This document shows, piece by piece, positions 1 to 10,195 of a DNA stretch of 64,000 nucleotides. The stretch covers positions 484,501 through 548,500 of the forward strand of contig CAJHNH020000724.1 of assembly GCA_905116865.2 (NCBI GenBank), in the 5' to 3' direction. Position numbers and translations under genes: made by a program. The stretch's first letter is position 1, and every line of letters starts with the position of its first letter. Origin of the DNA: Candidula unifasciata. Taxonomy: Eukaryota > Mollusca > Gastropoda > Stylommatophora > Geomitridae. The notes beneath the pieces were generated by a model. That model worked only from the letters and a program-made list of their open reading frames with translations. It was not told where the DNA came from and made no database searches.

Positions 1-491
1 GTTCCAGTGTGTGTTTTTCTTCCTTCTCTCTTCAGTGTCGGCACCATTAAAATAGGTGACTGCAGATGTTGGCTGTTCCAGTGTGTGTTTTTCTTCCTTC
101 TCTCTTCAGTGTCGGCACCATTAAAATAGGGTGACTGCAGATGTTGGCTGTTCCAGTGTGTGTTTTTCTTCCTTCTCTCTTCAGTGTCGGCACCATTAAA
201 ATAGGTGACTGCAGATGTTGGCTGTTCCAGTGTGTGTTTTTCTTCCTTCTCTCTTCAGTGTCGGCACCATTAAAATAGGTGACTGCAGATGTTGGCTGTT
301 CCAGTGTGTGTTTTTCTTCCTTCTCTCTTCAGTGTCGGCACCATTAAAATAGGGTGACTGCAGATGTTGGCTGTTCCAGTGTGTGTTTTTCTTCCTTCTC
401 TCTTCAGTGTCGGCACCATTAAAATAGGGTGACTGCAGATGTTGGCTGTTCCAGTGTGTGTTTTTCTTCCTTCTCTCTTCAGTGTCGGCAC
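1..491. repeat. 74-75 bp minisatellite, about 6.6 copies
   Basis: Seven near-identical units start at about 1, 75, 150, 224, 298, 373 and 448; units differ mainly by one extra G after AAAATAG. On the plus strand each unit carries a pyrimidine run (TTTTTCTTCCTTCTCTCTTC) followed by AG, which looks like a 3' splice site. The array lies in the intron after the last exon of the minus-strand MAM gene visible here, antisense to that gene. The reading frames through it are by-products of the repeat, not a gene. Confidence 0.95.
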
Positions 492-522
492 CTGTAGCTT
501 AGGTAAACACACTTTGTAATTC

Positions 523-660
523 TGTTTTGCCAGGTTTGATCCAGCTGTGGGTGATTTGGCAGCAGACTGCCTTGCATTGGTGTCAACAGTGGTATCAAGA
601 GATGACCATTAAGAAAGCAGTGGCAAACTTCTAAACAAAAAAAAAAACTACCTAGTGAAA
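523..660 (+). mobile_element. SINE family A, decayed 5'-truncated copy
   Basis: It matches the middle of the full copy at 57220-57450: box-B-like GTTTGATCCAGCTGTGG, then a TTGCATTGGTGTC-like stretch, then GGTATCAAGA and GTGGCAAACT. The 5' box A part is missing and the 3' end fades into A-rich sequence. Confidence 0.7.
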
Positions 661-818
661 TCACAGCTAAAAAAAAAGTAAAATTACAGCTATAAAATGT
701 TGAGACTAGTTCCTCAATGTCCTGCGAAAAATAACAAAATAAAAATGCAACCAACCTGTAACTGGTTTTAAATGATATACTTCACTCTACACTTTGTAAG
801 ATATTTACGTCTTCTTAC

Positions 819-990
819 CTGCAGATGCCAAAGACTGCCTTACTGATGGCGGTGTTGGAGATTTAGTGATCAGTGTATTCTGAATGCCTGGTTTTGCCAT
901 CAGTGGTGAATATGTACAATCGTTTGTCTTTATAGAGAACTTATCCAATGACAGCGACTGTCCAAGGTTTGTGTAACCCCCTATAACAAG
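819..990 (-). CDS. MAM gene 1, exon 11 (end of MAM3 plus Ser/Thr/Pro linker)
   Basis: 172-nt exon. The acceptor ...ACTGTTTCAG ends at 991 and the donor GTAAGAAG starts at 818. It enters in phase 0 and leaves in phase 1. It encodes the last strands of a MAM domain, LVIGGYTNLG..LSLDKFSI, closing with the fourth MAM cysteine in KTNDC. A Pro/Ser/Thr-rich linker follows (SPLMAKPG...KSPTPPSV), which resembles an exposed stalk or interdomain spacer. The family position (hydrophobic, G, LDxxSI, C) is the usual MAM C-terminus. The protein continues past the left edge, because the exon ends in an open codon. I infer an extracellular adhesion or receptor-type role from the domain; no catalytic residue is involved. 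Confidence 0.82.
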
Positions 991-1476
991 CTGAAACAGT
1001 GAAAATATTGTTATTTCTTATTTATTTACTTACCTGCTCCTCTTTTATCTTGGGGTGTAGAGGTTTGCCAGAGAGATCGTCAGACGTCTATATCAGCAGT
1101 TTTCTGTCTGGCTTTCTTTAATTTGAGTCCTCTGGTTCCCTAGTTCTTAGCCTCCCATGCCTGCCATGGTGGCTGATTTTCTCCCATTCTGCATACATGT
1201 CCAAACCATCATAACTGTGACTGATCCGCTTGAGTTTGTAAGGCCTGCATTTCAAGATCTTGACTTATTGCGAACTTTGTTCCTTCTTGTTACTTGGACC
1301 ACCTTTCTCAGATATCTCCTTTCTGAGGCCTGAAGTTGGCTTCTGTTGTCTTTGCCCCTGACTCACATCCCGTAGATCAGGACTGGCACATGTGCACATC
1401 TTATTGTTGCAGTTCTAGTGGTATTTTTTTAACAAAAACAGTAATGCAGATTTTGTTTATTGCTGCTATAGTCATT

Positions 1477-1800
1477 TTACTTAAAATACCTTGGACAGCC
1501 TAAAAAGAGCAACCAAGAGGTTTTGAAAGAGGCGGGAGCCCGAAGACAACTTATCACAGACATCAGAAGGAGACAATAATCATTTTTCGGCCATGATATG
1601 AGAAGAGGGAGAATGGAACATATTTTACCACTGGAAAGATCTGTGGAAGGAGGAATAGAGGAAGACAACGAGAGAAGATTCTGGACAGTCTTGTTGCATG
1701 GCATGGAGGTGTCTTAGCACATAAACTGATACATGCTGCAGGAGATTGCAGATTGTGGAAAGGTCATGATCACTTATGCCAGTCAGCACAGCACCTGATG
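1477..1800 (+). mobile_element. LINE 3' end remnant (plus strand)
   Basis: Degenerate coding sequence of a LINE reverse-transcriptase C-terminus: QPKKSNQEVLKEA-like, RRQLITDIRR, then HGMEV..HKLIHAAGD. It has stops and is 5'-truncated. The same tail occurs in reverse at 14085-14420 and 26385-26740, where it reads more openly. Confidence 0.75.
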
Positions 1801-1829
1801 ATGATAGGTCCTTTTACATGTGGGGACCA

Positions 1830-2085
1830 GAGCCCCATTTGGGGAGAAACAAATACAAACACTGCCCACTCCACCCCCCCCCCCCCCCCCACTCCCCAAT
1901 AAACAGGTTGTGAAGTGTGACTAATTAGTGGTGTTTCCTACTAAAGTCAGAGTGCATCTGCTAGATAGGCAAGCAACCACCAGTCCACATACAGATAAGC
2001 CAGTGCCGTAAAATGAAACTGCATGCAAAAGGGGACAAACAACCAAACATTTCTGCTAGTGTTTACAGCCAGCAAACATTAGGAA
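1830..2085 (+). mobile_element. GAA-tailed SINE, diverged copy
   Basis: It begins GGGACCAGAGCCCCATTTGG and contains a C-run (1866-1889), a GCATCTGCTAGATAGGCAAG block, a GTCCACATACAGATAAGCC block and TTTACAGCCAGCAAAC before AGAAGAAG. The block order is that of the copies at 15765-16045 and 61495-61775. The 3' end is the AGAAG motif that in other copies has expanded into long GAA microsatellites. Confidence 0.7.
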
Positions 2086-2856
2086 GTAGAAGAAGACTTC
2101 TTTGATCATGTGCTGAGTAATCTAAAAATTATTGAGTTAGCACCATAAATTACTTATGTCTCAAGACTCAGAAGTCTTTACCTCCTTTCAAAACAGCACA
2201 GAAGCAATGATAGAAAGCAATATTTTCTTTTTCAAACTCTATTTCTTTGATTTTTCTGTGTAAAATATTTTGACCTTGCTGTATGTATTTATGAATTATT
2301 GATTGTAAAACAATTTTCTAATTATCAGATAGCAGGACCCTTACAGAACATGACCCTCATCATTGTTCTCCTGAATCAAACTTTGTCCCTTGCCAGCTCT
2401 CCCACCTCATGCACTTTTCTGCCAAATATGTCTCCTTATACTCTATGCTCACCTTTGTGCTGGTCAACCCTGCGCTTCTTGCCCAGTACTATGGCTTCTA
2501 CTACTGTTTTTTCCAGTATTCATTCACCATTCTATTGGGCTATTATATTTCATATAGGACTCACAGTCTTTCCACTCCAATTTATACAATGTAGTCACTT
2601 CAAAGATTTTACTGGATGGAGTCCAATCCAACAACTTTGGCTTCTCCCATCAACCTTTGCCCCCATTTCCTCAGTCTCTATATTTCCTATTTCAGTGCGT
2701 GTTAAGTGATGTCAGCTTAGCTGAACTCAGCGTAGGCTTGTCGGTCACTGTGCAACCATGGCTTCCACACTGATTAGCAAGATATTTGAAAATAATGATG
2801 ATGTAACATAAAAGACTTTAAACTGGAGGCGAAAAAATTATCAATCACAAACTAAC
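2086..2856. other. Intronic stretch, no gene seen
   Basis: This is intron of gene 1. Part of it (about 2340-2640) resembles 24480-24700 and 7555-7870 (shared CTCATGCACTTT and TTCTTGCC-type segments), so it is probably an old minus-strand LINE piece. The 136-residue plus-strand frame at 2299-2709 has no recognisable domain. Confidence 0.5.
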
Positions 2857-3034
2857 CCTGTAACCCTGGTTCATCCGAAGAGGTAACCTTCCTGGAGTGA
2901 AGACAGTAGAACGAGTCATAGAGTAGGTCCAGGAAAGTGTGCCAGGGAATTCAGTTCCAGTGATGACATAGACATTCAGTCTAACAGGAATGACATCATA
3001 GATTTGGGCTAGTGCCATTGGGTAAAAGTAAAAC
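2857..3034 (-). CDS. MAM gene 1, exon 10 (central MAM3)
   Basis: 178-nt exon; acceptor TTACTTCCAG ends at 3035 and donor GTTAGT starts at 2856. It enters after two codon bases and leaves in phase 0. Joined to exon 9 it makes CFEFYFYPMALAQ, the MAM motif C-h-x-F-x-Y-x-M with the third conserved cysteine in exon 9, followed by LNVYV. This is the only MAM domain in the window whose central part is split by an intron; MAM1 and MAM2 encode it in one 254-nt exon. The acceptor follows a (GT)n-rich pyrimidine stretch. Confidence 0.85.
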
Positions 3035-3139
3035 CTGGAAGTAACACACACACAAATTTGTTGCATTGTTGTAGTTTATTTTGCTGGAAATTATATTAAC
3101 TTGAATGATAACATCATGAAGGTTAACCTAGGGAACAAA

Positions 3140-3345
3140 CACTTAAAAAAGTCAGATGTGTTGGCCAAAAGGTGCAGCATACTGTAGTAACGCTGTAAAC
3201 TGGCACATCACAATTAGGTCATTAGATGAATGAAGAGGAAGAAGTAGAAAAAAGAAGGAGGAGATGGAAAAAATAAGAAGAAGAAGAAGACTGAGCAGAA
3301 GGAGAAGAAGACGGAAAAAAAAAAAAGATGAATTATGACATAAAG
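3140..3345 (+). repeat. Dispersed repeat ending in purine-rich AAG/GAA tail
   Basis: The GGCCAAAAGGTGCAGCATAC ... GCTGTAAACTGG ... CACAATTAGGTCATT ... GAATGAAGAGG order recurs at 16055-16135 and, more weakly, at 15270-15400. The tail is AAGAAG-rich like the GAA-tailed SINE. It could be a 3' portion of the same element or a separate family. Confidence 0.5.
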
Positions 3346-3816
3346 TATGTGAAAAGTATATACATTAATTATATAAAATTGCAATTAAAAACCTATTAAT
3401 TTTATTAATAAAGTATGTGACAAAATTAATACCAAAAAACAAGGAAGCAAAGAATTAGTAACAGTGCACCCTGCTGGTATCATAATAGGAGGTTATTAAG
3501 GTTAAGTCTGGTTAACTCATTCTGTAAAAGAACTACAAGGGCAAAAGCCAAATATCCATTAACAAATTATTTGAAGAAAAAAAAGATTTGATGCTTTGCC
3601 AGCCAAGTGATTACCATAATTTTCTGTGTAGAAGACAAAATATTTGTTCAACTTTTTTTTTTGAGTTTAAAACGGGGCATTGTCTTATATACTGAATGTT
3701 TTTTAAATATTTATTTCCTGATTTTTAACTAACCATAAAAACGAAACAAAAATCAGAGCTGTCTTATACAAGAGGGCATCTTATATATAGAATATACTGC
3801 GCAGGAGGAAAGGGGG
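3346..3816. other. AT-rich intron, nothing recognised
   Basis: No open frame, splice-site pair or repeat partner was recognised here. It ends at a G-run (3812-3826) directly before a SINE. Confidence 0.5.
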
Positions 3817-4180
3817 GGGGGGGGGGCGAGTGGTCTCAGGGTATGGCATTTGCCTCGAGTGCTGGTGGTCACAGATTCAAACCCTGGTAAAGGCTGGGCC
3901 TTTTTCATGTGGACTTCTAGTAATTTCCCCTAGTTTCTGGGTAGTAAGACCGGACACCCATGTGTATCGTTGTGCACGTAAAAAAATCCCTTGGTATTTG
4001 GAAATTTAAAAAAAAAAAGTTGCCTAATGGGGCTGCCTGGGCAAAATTTAGAGCTAAAAATCTACTCAAAGTATTTCAGAAACCCTGCTGGTTCACTGAG
4101 ATTCTTCAGACTCAGGCTTGAGTTAGAAGTAGAACGGAGCACTTATGGGTTACTACCCTCATGCCATGATGCTGATCCAT
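3817..4180 (+). mobile_element. SINE family B, near full length
   Basis: tRNA-like head: GTGGTCTCAGGGTATGG (box A region) and CAGATTCAAACCCTGG (box B). The body is AATTTCCCCTAGTTTCTGGG, GGACACCCATGTGTATCGTT, GGGCAAAATTTAGAGC and CTCAAAGTATTTCAG, with a tail ending GGAGCACTTATGGGTTACTA. The same order is found at 54838-55200 (plus) and 18845-19225 (minus). Confidence 0.85.
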
Positions 4181-4360
4181 TGTATAAACATAAACATACA
4201 GAAAATACGGTAGATAATTTTGTAGTGTTTTCTAATTAGAAGGCAGTAGAACATAAGGGAAAGAAAGCTATAAAAAAAAAAAAAGAAGTAAAAACAAAAG
4301 GAACCCCTTTTCATGCCATTGTATTTGGTATATGGTGCTTTTTGTTGATGGCACCTTTCT

Positions 4361-4480
4361 TCTTCTTCTTCTCCTTCTTCTTCTCCTCCTGCCTCCTCCT
4401 CCTCCTCATTCTTCTTCTTCTTCTTTCTTTTTTCTTCTTTCTTTCTTCTTCTTCTTCTTCTTCTTCTTCTTCTTCTTCTT

Positions 4481-4512
<32 letters not shown>

Positions 4513-4575
4513 CCTTCTTCCTCTTCTTCTTCTTACCCTTCTTCGATCTTCTTCTTCTTCTTCTCCTTCTTCGAT
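4361..4575. repeat. (CTT)n/(CCT)n microsatellite
   Basis: About 215 bp of CTT repeats with a few interruptions (CCT runs near 4383-4408, ACC near 4510 and 4535). The poly-Leu, poly-Ser and poly-Arg reading frames here are artefacts. It is intronic. Confidence 0.97.
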
Positions 4576-5308
4576 CTTTCTGTCAGAGAACATATCAGGA
4601 GGCTGGTAGCCTTTATGAAAGCTATCGTGCAGTCCATATCTTTTCCTGTACCCTACATTTTTGTCTTCATTGTTGTTGGAACAGGCCAGATTTATTCTCT
4701 GTTAGCAGCATACACTTGAAAGGGACATGTCTCTGTGTTTCTTACACCGAAAAGTTTATATGTTGATGAAGTCTGTTGTACCCTGTTCTTAGTCTCAATA
4801 TAATACACTGTTACTCTCTAGAGAGGCGATGAAGCGATTCTTGAGGAAAGAATTTGATGTGTGCATCTAGCCACTTTTCAATGTTTTCAGATGATAATTT
4901 AGGGAGGCATAATAATCACAGATCATGGCAATAACAATGAAGGCCAAGGTTGAAGCCACTCCTCCCTTTCCACAGCACAAAGCCCGGGCTGTATTGTCCC
5001 TATATGTTGCTAATCCCATATTTGGAGGCCAACTGGTAGTTAATGGATGATATGATCAATGACATGCCAGGTGTATCTACTTCCTAAAAAATTCTCTAGT
5101 GTACGTTTCATTTTTGTTGACCTAGGCGATAAGATAAATGTTTTATATGAATTCCTGGCTATGCAAAGTAGCCCTTAATATGATTCTTAGCAAGAATATA
5201 CAAACATACAAACACAGATATTTAAATAAATGACTAAAGAAATTGTGGATCACATATAGCCACTATCATGAAAATATTCTTCATCTGAGAAAAGAATTTA
5301 AAAAAGAA
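4576..5308. other. Intron, nothing recognised
   Basis: No feature I can support. AT-rich unique-looking sequence within gene 1. Confidence 0.5.
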
Positions 5309-5486
5309 AAAACTGTTAAAAATTTTTTTTTTTAACTTTCTTCATTTCTACTTAAGATTTTTCTATAAGGAATATTTGATGGGTAACCAGCTATATATAA
5401 CTGTTAAAAAAACATTTTTTAAAAACTTTCTTCATTTCTACATAAGACTTTTCTATAAGGAATATTTGATGGGTAACCAGCTATTC
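5309..5486. repeat. Tandem duplication, two units of about 88-90 bp
   Basis: The block AACTGTTAAAAA ... CTTTCTTCATTTCTAC ... TTTCTATAAGGAATATTTG ... GGGTAACCAGCTAT occurs twice back to back (about 5309-5397 and 5399-5485) with a few substitutions. Confidence 0.9.
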
Positions 5487-6060
5487 TTCAGATGTATAAA
5501 GCACATGTTAAATAAAATTGTGTATCTCCCTGTGTGTACACTTGTGTGTTTATGAGTGTGGGTGTGTGTCTGTGCATATGTGTGTGTGTGTTTGTGGGCA
5601 TGAGTGTTTGTTTAATCAAAATATGCTAAAGGAATCTGGCAATATTTGTTAAAAATAATAAGTGTGAATGTGTGGCTGCTGTGAAAATTGTAAATTTTTG
5701 ATTTGTTTCTGTTATTTCCATCCTTCAATAAAATACATGATAACAACAAGACGTGGTAACGATAAAAACTCTGGAAATAAACATACAGATCAAATGAAAA
5801 TCAAATGAAAACATACAAGTACTCGGATACAAACTTCAAATGCTCCAAAATATTAAGAAAAGAAATACTATCTAGAAAATTATCTGGAAATAAAGTACAC
5901 TTTGCTCTACAACAACAAAGCAACTCATCAAGGCAACTGAAAATACATAAGGCAGAGAAACTGACACTGAACCAAAAGCCTTTCCACCGAGAATAATTTT
6001 CTGCAAGAGATGATGATGAAAAAGGCTATCAAATAATAACTGCATGGACAAGTATCTCAC
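5487..6060. other. Intron, TG-rich then unique
   Basis: A degenerate (TG)n stretch lies at about 5529-5610. The rest is AT-rich without a supported gene; the plus-strand frame at 5805-5996 shows no domain. Confidence 0.5.
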
Positions 6061-6157
6061 TCAAAGCACTGAGTCCCCTGAACTCTAATCGTCTCACTGA
6101 TGAGATATGCCTCCGATTTGTTTGGGTTGTTGGCCATGTCCAAAAGAATAAAACCAC
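6061..6157 (-). CDS. MAM gene 1, exon 9 (MAM3, second segment)
   Basis: 97-nt exon that sits in a different frame from the longer open frames around it. The acceptor TTTTACCATTGCAG ends at 6158 and the donor GTGAGA starts at 6060. It enters in phase 1 (completing GGT) and leaves after two codon bases. It encodes GGFILLDMANN, then EAYLISETIRV and GTQC(F): the MAM pattern G-x-Y/F-h-x-h-D followed by the buried strand before the third cysteine. Phase fits both neighbours exactly, which is the main evidence for so short an exon. Confidence 0.85.
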
Positions 6158-6358
6158 CTGCAATGGTAAAAGTTTGCGCTGAGTGAGAAGGCTGAGCACA
6201 TATTGTAATAATATAACAACACACAATAAAGTTCCCATAAGTGCTATATCCTTATCTTCAGCAGCCAGTGAAGTGTTCCAGTGATGGTGCCAGTAGCAGT
6301 TTGATTATATGTCTGCTTTGACTTTCTTCTGACAGTGAGTGTCAACAAGATCCCCTGC

Positions 6359-6601
6359 TCACTCCCAGCTGTACATTCTCTCCCAACCATAATGATCAAT
6401 TTGTGCCTCTGCATCGTTCACTTGCTCCCAAAGGGCCTTGACCACATCTAGCTTGTCAGGCATAAATTCACCATCTGTTGGTGCAGAACCAGACAATCTA
6501 TCTGCCTGTTCATTTCCTGCAAGCCAGGAGAAAATATAAAAATAACCATAACTACCTTGGACATCTGTAGCAATGCTTGCCACTCTGCATGCAGCACGCA
6601 C
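6359..6601 (-). mobile_element. LINE RNase H remnant (minus strand)
   Basis: The translated frame contains GNEQADRLSGSAPTDGEF, then DKLDVVKALWEQV. This is the C-terminal part of the RNase H domain found in RNase-H-bearing LINEs (GNExADxLA motif). The same family is seen at 8890-9360, 11870-12240 and 58490-58890. It is 5'-truncated. Confidence 0.8.
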
Positions 6602-7041
6602 GTTTCCGCCTTACTTATCCTTTAGCACCCCACAATAAAAATCGAACTGGCTCAGAAAAATTGATCACACAAACCTACTCTCGGCCTCCTAGCAATCAAA
6701 ACAGACAAAGAGGAAGTGAAACTACTCTATAAGGTCACACGCATAGCTCCGTTTAGGCTTCGTATTCCCAAACCATATATAGATGTCGAGTATACTCGAC
6801 TGTGGGAGGCTGAAGGTGGGCGGCTGAAGTCCAATATACTCGACTGTGGGGTGCTAAAGGTTAACATGCTTATGAGTCAGTTACAATCACAACATGTGTG
6901 TGCATCTGGTTCTCAAACCAGTGGAGAGCTGCTGTGACTACCTCCAGTTTCATAAATCTTATCTGTAAGCCTGAAGTGTGACCTTCAAATGTTTTCTTTA
7001 CAGGGTTAGTGCTTCATTCAGTGTTTACTGCCTCACCCCAT
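6602..7041. other. Intron, short local duplication only
   Basis: A segment containing ATACTCGACTGTGGG is present twice (about 6791 and 6836). Nothing else recognised. Confidence 0.5.
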
Positions 7042-7286
7042 TTAACTCCTTTAGCCCCTGCAGTTTTTATTTAAAACCTAACTGTACCAACTGATTACAG
7101 CAGGTAAAAAAATTCATTAATTCAGATGGAGTTAAACATAAGTAGTGAAACAGAAGTAGCTAACTAATGATTCATATCCAAAGGGTTAATATAAAGTTTG
7201 TCTATGTTAAAAGACAGCAAAAACATTATATAATCTCTAGAATTATCATGAATACATGGTGAACTGTTTGGTACAAAAAGAGTTAA
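7042..7286. mobile_element. TTAA-flanked MITE, long form
   Basis: About 245 bp, starting TTAACTCCTTTAGCCCC and ending AAAAAGAGTTAA. It has an internal AAAGGGTTAATATA block shared with the copy at 9584-9833. Ends and target site resemble the 146-bp MITEs at 10348, 10582, 15063 and 38759. TTAA flanks are typical of piggyBac-type transposition; no transposase is present. Confidence 0.7.
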
Positions 7287-7554
7287 GTACATAGGCCAGA
7301 GCTTTCAAAACTTTTCATTTTGGGAATACTTTTTTTTTGGAGACAGACATAATCTCACAACACTGTAATTCACTCTACTAGCAAACCATTGGTTTAACCG
7401 CTTATAAGAGATACAAGCGTATCTTTGCATGACATACCACCACACTCAAGTGTTTAATCATACAGTTTTTAAAGCACCTACCTAGATGCTTTCCATAATC
7501 ATCATCCAGCAGGCCTTTTATAGAATGTTGCTTTCATCATGGCATGCATGAAAG

Positions 7555-7875
7555 TCTCTCTTTCCCTAGCCAGTTCTTCAGCCTTATGCGCTTTCATGGC
7601 CACTGCATCTTAAACGTATTGCATTTACTCTTGTGGAGGTCTGGTTCTGTCTCATTTTCCAGAAACCGTAGCCTTCATCACTGTTCTCTCCAAGCCACTA
7701 TGAAATTTAAACATGGGCAAAATATATTTGACTTTCAGGACAGAATGCTGTTTATGAGCCAATTCTCCTCATTGTTCAGATCCTGAAGGATGTCAGCAGT
7801 TTTCTTCTTTTTGGTCCATGACATTCTAAGAATTTTTCTGTAGCATTTCAGTTCAATTATTTCCCAAATTCCAAC
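7555..7875 (-). mobile_element. LINE reverse-transcriptase C-terminal remnant
   Basis: The minus strand reads ELKCYRKILRMSWTKKKTAD and then NSILS before a stop. This is the familiar LINE region after the reverse-transcriptase thumb (ExKCYRxxLRxSW). Degenerate on both sides; related pieces lie at 24500-24780 (minus) and 8540-8800 (plus). Confidence 0.8.
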
Positions 7876-8365
7876 TATGTTTTTCTGCATTGGTTAATAG
7901 CTAATTACTCACATCCATTATACACTATCTATAGGGTACTTAATCAATTCCAACATCAAAAGTGAAATTGAAAAAGGACCAATTTATAAAATTTGACATA
8001 AAACAAATGATGCTAGCACTAGACATTAAAAAAATGTTTAAACTAAACTGATACTCGGCTAGTAATGTAGTCAGTATTACTGTTAACTACCTTTACTTCC
8101 CAGTGATAGGCAACAGACAGCCCAAAAGCTACAGGTGACTGTAGACAAAGTGACTGACTGGTGTGCAGAAATGAGTGCTTTCATAAACTCAGAAAAGGCG
8201 GCTGGACAATAAGATTGTAAGAGCAAATGTTCCAAGCCTCACAATTATTAACAGTAACATCAAAAGAGAAAGCAAACTGAGGTACCCTGGTTTCATTTTC
8301 GATAGCCTTCCAGGATCATATGGAGGCAGTTGTAGTAAAATGCTAAAAGAGGACTCAATGCTCTC
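7876..8365. other. Intron, nothing recognised
   Basis: No supported coding or repeat feature, apart from possible older LINE sequence running into 8366 onward. Confidence 0.4.
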
Positions 8366-8452
8366 AAGATTATGGCAGCATGTTCCATGTCCATTGCTGC
8401 CATAATCTTGCTGCCATTGCTCAAGATTATGGCAGCAATGGACATGGAACAA
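8366..8452. repeat. Triple-armed inverted repeat
   Basis: CAAGATTATGGCAGCA is followed 14 bases later by its exact reverse complement TGCTGCCATAATCTTG, then a third, direct copy with AATGGACATGGAACA, which is the complement of the loop. This looks like a snap-back or template-switch duplication inside LINE sequence. Confidence 0.85.
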
Positions 8453-8539
8453 AGAATGCTGTTCAAAATGTTCTAGCATGTGATCCTGTCAGTGATAGAT
8501 TATGGACTTGGAATGTTTACCATATCAAAGAGTCAACTG

Positions 8540-9545
8540 ATGAATGAAACCATGCGGGTAATTCTGGGATGTACAAGAGACACCATGTAGTATGTTTGCG
8601 ATATATACTTGCACTGCCTACTATTGCAGATAGGCTCAAAGTTCTGCAAGCAAAGTCATATCTCAGAGTAGCCGCAGATATCTCAGAATATCTTGGACAA
8701 AGAGGAGGAGAAATATTGACATCTTAAAAGATCTGAACATCAAGGAAGATTGGCTAATAAACAGCATCCTTTCTCAGAAGAGGAGAGGAGTGGGTCAGAG
8801 TGTCAGAGCAAGAATCAGAGTTGTGTGGGACTCTTATCACTTTAGGTCATGAGTGCAGGGACTGGCCAACTGGTGCTGCAGAATCAGAAGTTCAACAAAT
8901 GATTCATGACAATTTCCGCCAGGTGATGTGTTTATCTATACAGATGGCTCTGTGTTGAGAGGTAGACGAAGTTCACAGGGGTTCATAGCAAAGACAAATA
9001 GACGTCGCTTAAAAGCCTGGCATATGATATCACAATGTCTGGTTTGAGAATGTAGGTGGAGGCAGTCACTGCTGCCTTCAGTTTGCTTGAGAATCAGCTG
9101 TACATGCATGTCGTAATTGTAACTGACTCACAGAGCATGCTGAGAAAGGTGGAGACAGGCATGCTCCATGCAGAGTGGCAAGTATCACTTCAGAGGTCCC
9201 GTGTAGTTAGCATCCTTTTGATATTCTCTCCAGGTCATACCGGTGTGATGGGAAATGAGCAGGTAGATAGACTGGCCAATTCTGCACCACTTGGTAGTGA
9301 AGTGATGTATTACAAGCTAGATGCTGTTAGGGCCTTTTGGGAGCGAGTGAGGAGGCAAAAATAGATCATCAGGGTCTGAGGAAAATGGCGCTGCTGGAAG
9401 TTACCAGGGGATCTGGTAGACGCTCAAGGAAAAGGTGAGGTGGATACAGTCAAATAGTTACTGGTACCATTGGAATTTTAACTCTTCGCTTGGAGCGCTT
9501 ATGGGAGAGTCCAGAGTGCTATTATGTCTATTCTTAATTAAACAT
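8540..9545 (+). mobile_element. LINE with RNase H domain, decayed
   Basis: Plus strand: a reverse-transcriptase tail (SQNILDKEEK-like and LINSILSQKR), then an RNase H domain with FIYTDGSVL, EAVTAAFSLLE, VIVTDSQSML and PGHTGVMGNEQVDRLANSA, i.e. the D, E, D and late His-Gly-N-E region of RNase H1 folds. One stop and a frame break lie near 9045. The 3' UTR ends in CTATTATGTCTATTCTTAAT. The ORF at 9056-9364 is the best-preserved part. Confidence 0.85.
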
Positions 9546-9583
9546 TCAATATTCAACTTTCCAGGAAATTTTTCTGTACCCAT

Positions 9584-9833
9584 TTAACTCTTTCAATCCC
9601 AAGCAGCTGTTACTTTAACCCCTTCTGTCTCAAGAAGTTGGGCTTAAACACAAAACAAATGTAGGTCTGAATAAACTGAACAGAGATGTTTTTGAAACAG
9701 AAAGTTTAACTAATAATTTTAGCACAAAGGGTTAATATAGTGTATGTCTGTAAAACGAGACAGTAAAAATATCAGCTTACATTTGGATTAGCTAAGAAAC
9801 GGATGTTGAGTTATTTAGTACTTAAAGAGTTAG
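9584..9833. mobile_element. TTAA-flanked MITE, long form
   Basis: Begins TTAACTCTTTCAATCCCAAG and ends TACTTAAAGAGTTA. It shares the internal AAAGGGTTAATATAG and GACAGTAAAAATAT-like blocks with 7042-7286. The right TTAA has become TTAG. Confidence 0.7.
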
Positions 9834-9990
9834 GGCTTGGTTGGTCAGGAAGCTCAGGTCTATACAAAATTTTGTTGTCCAGATAGAAATTAGAAAAGTG
9901 AGATACAATGGCTCCAACAACCTCAAAACTTCCATCTCATGGAAAAAATCTGTCCAGACAACATGTTAAAGATTAACCTCCAGCATTATA

Positions 9991-10125
9991 ATCTTCTTAT
10001 TTTTCGCGTTCACCAGCTGTAAACTCCAGAGGAAAGTTCTGGTTGTTCGTCCACTTCTGGACTACAGTCCTGTGCCAGAACCTGAGTGTTGCGTGTGTAT
10101 CCATTTGACAGATCTAGCATTACAA
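9991..10125 (-). mobile_element. GAA-tailed SINE, 3' part
   Basis: Read on the minus strand it gives GTCCAGAAGTGGACGAACAA, TTTACAGCTGGTGAACGCG and a short AAGAAG tail, as in the copies at 15765-16045 and 52590-52763. Confidence 0.75.
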
Positions 10126-10195
10126 TGAGGAGTAAAGAAAACAGACGAAGGTCTGAACAATCACTGGTATCAACTGTCATAAGACAGAAAAGTTT

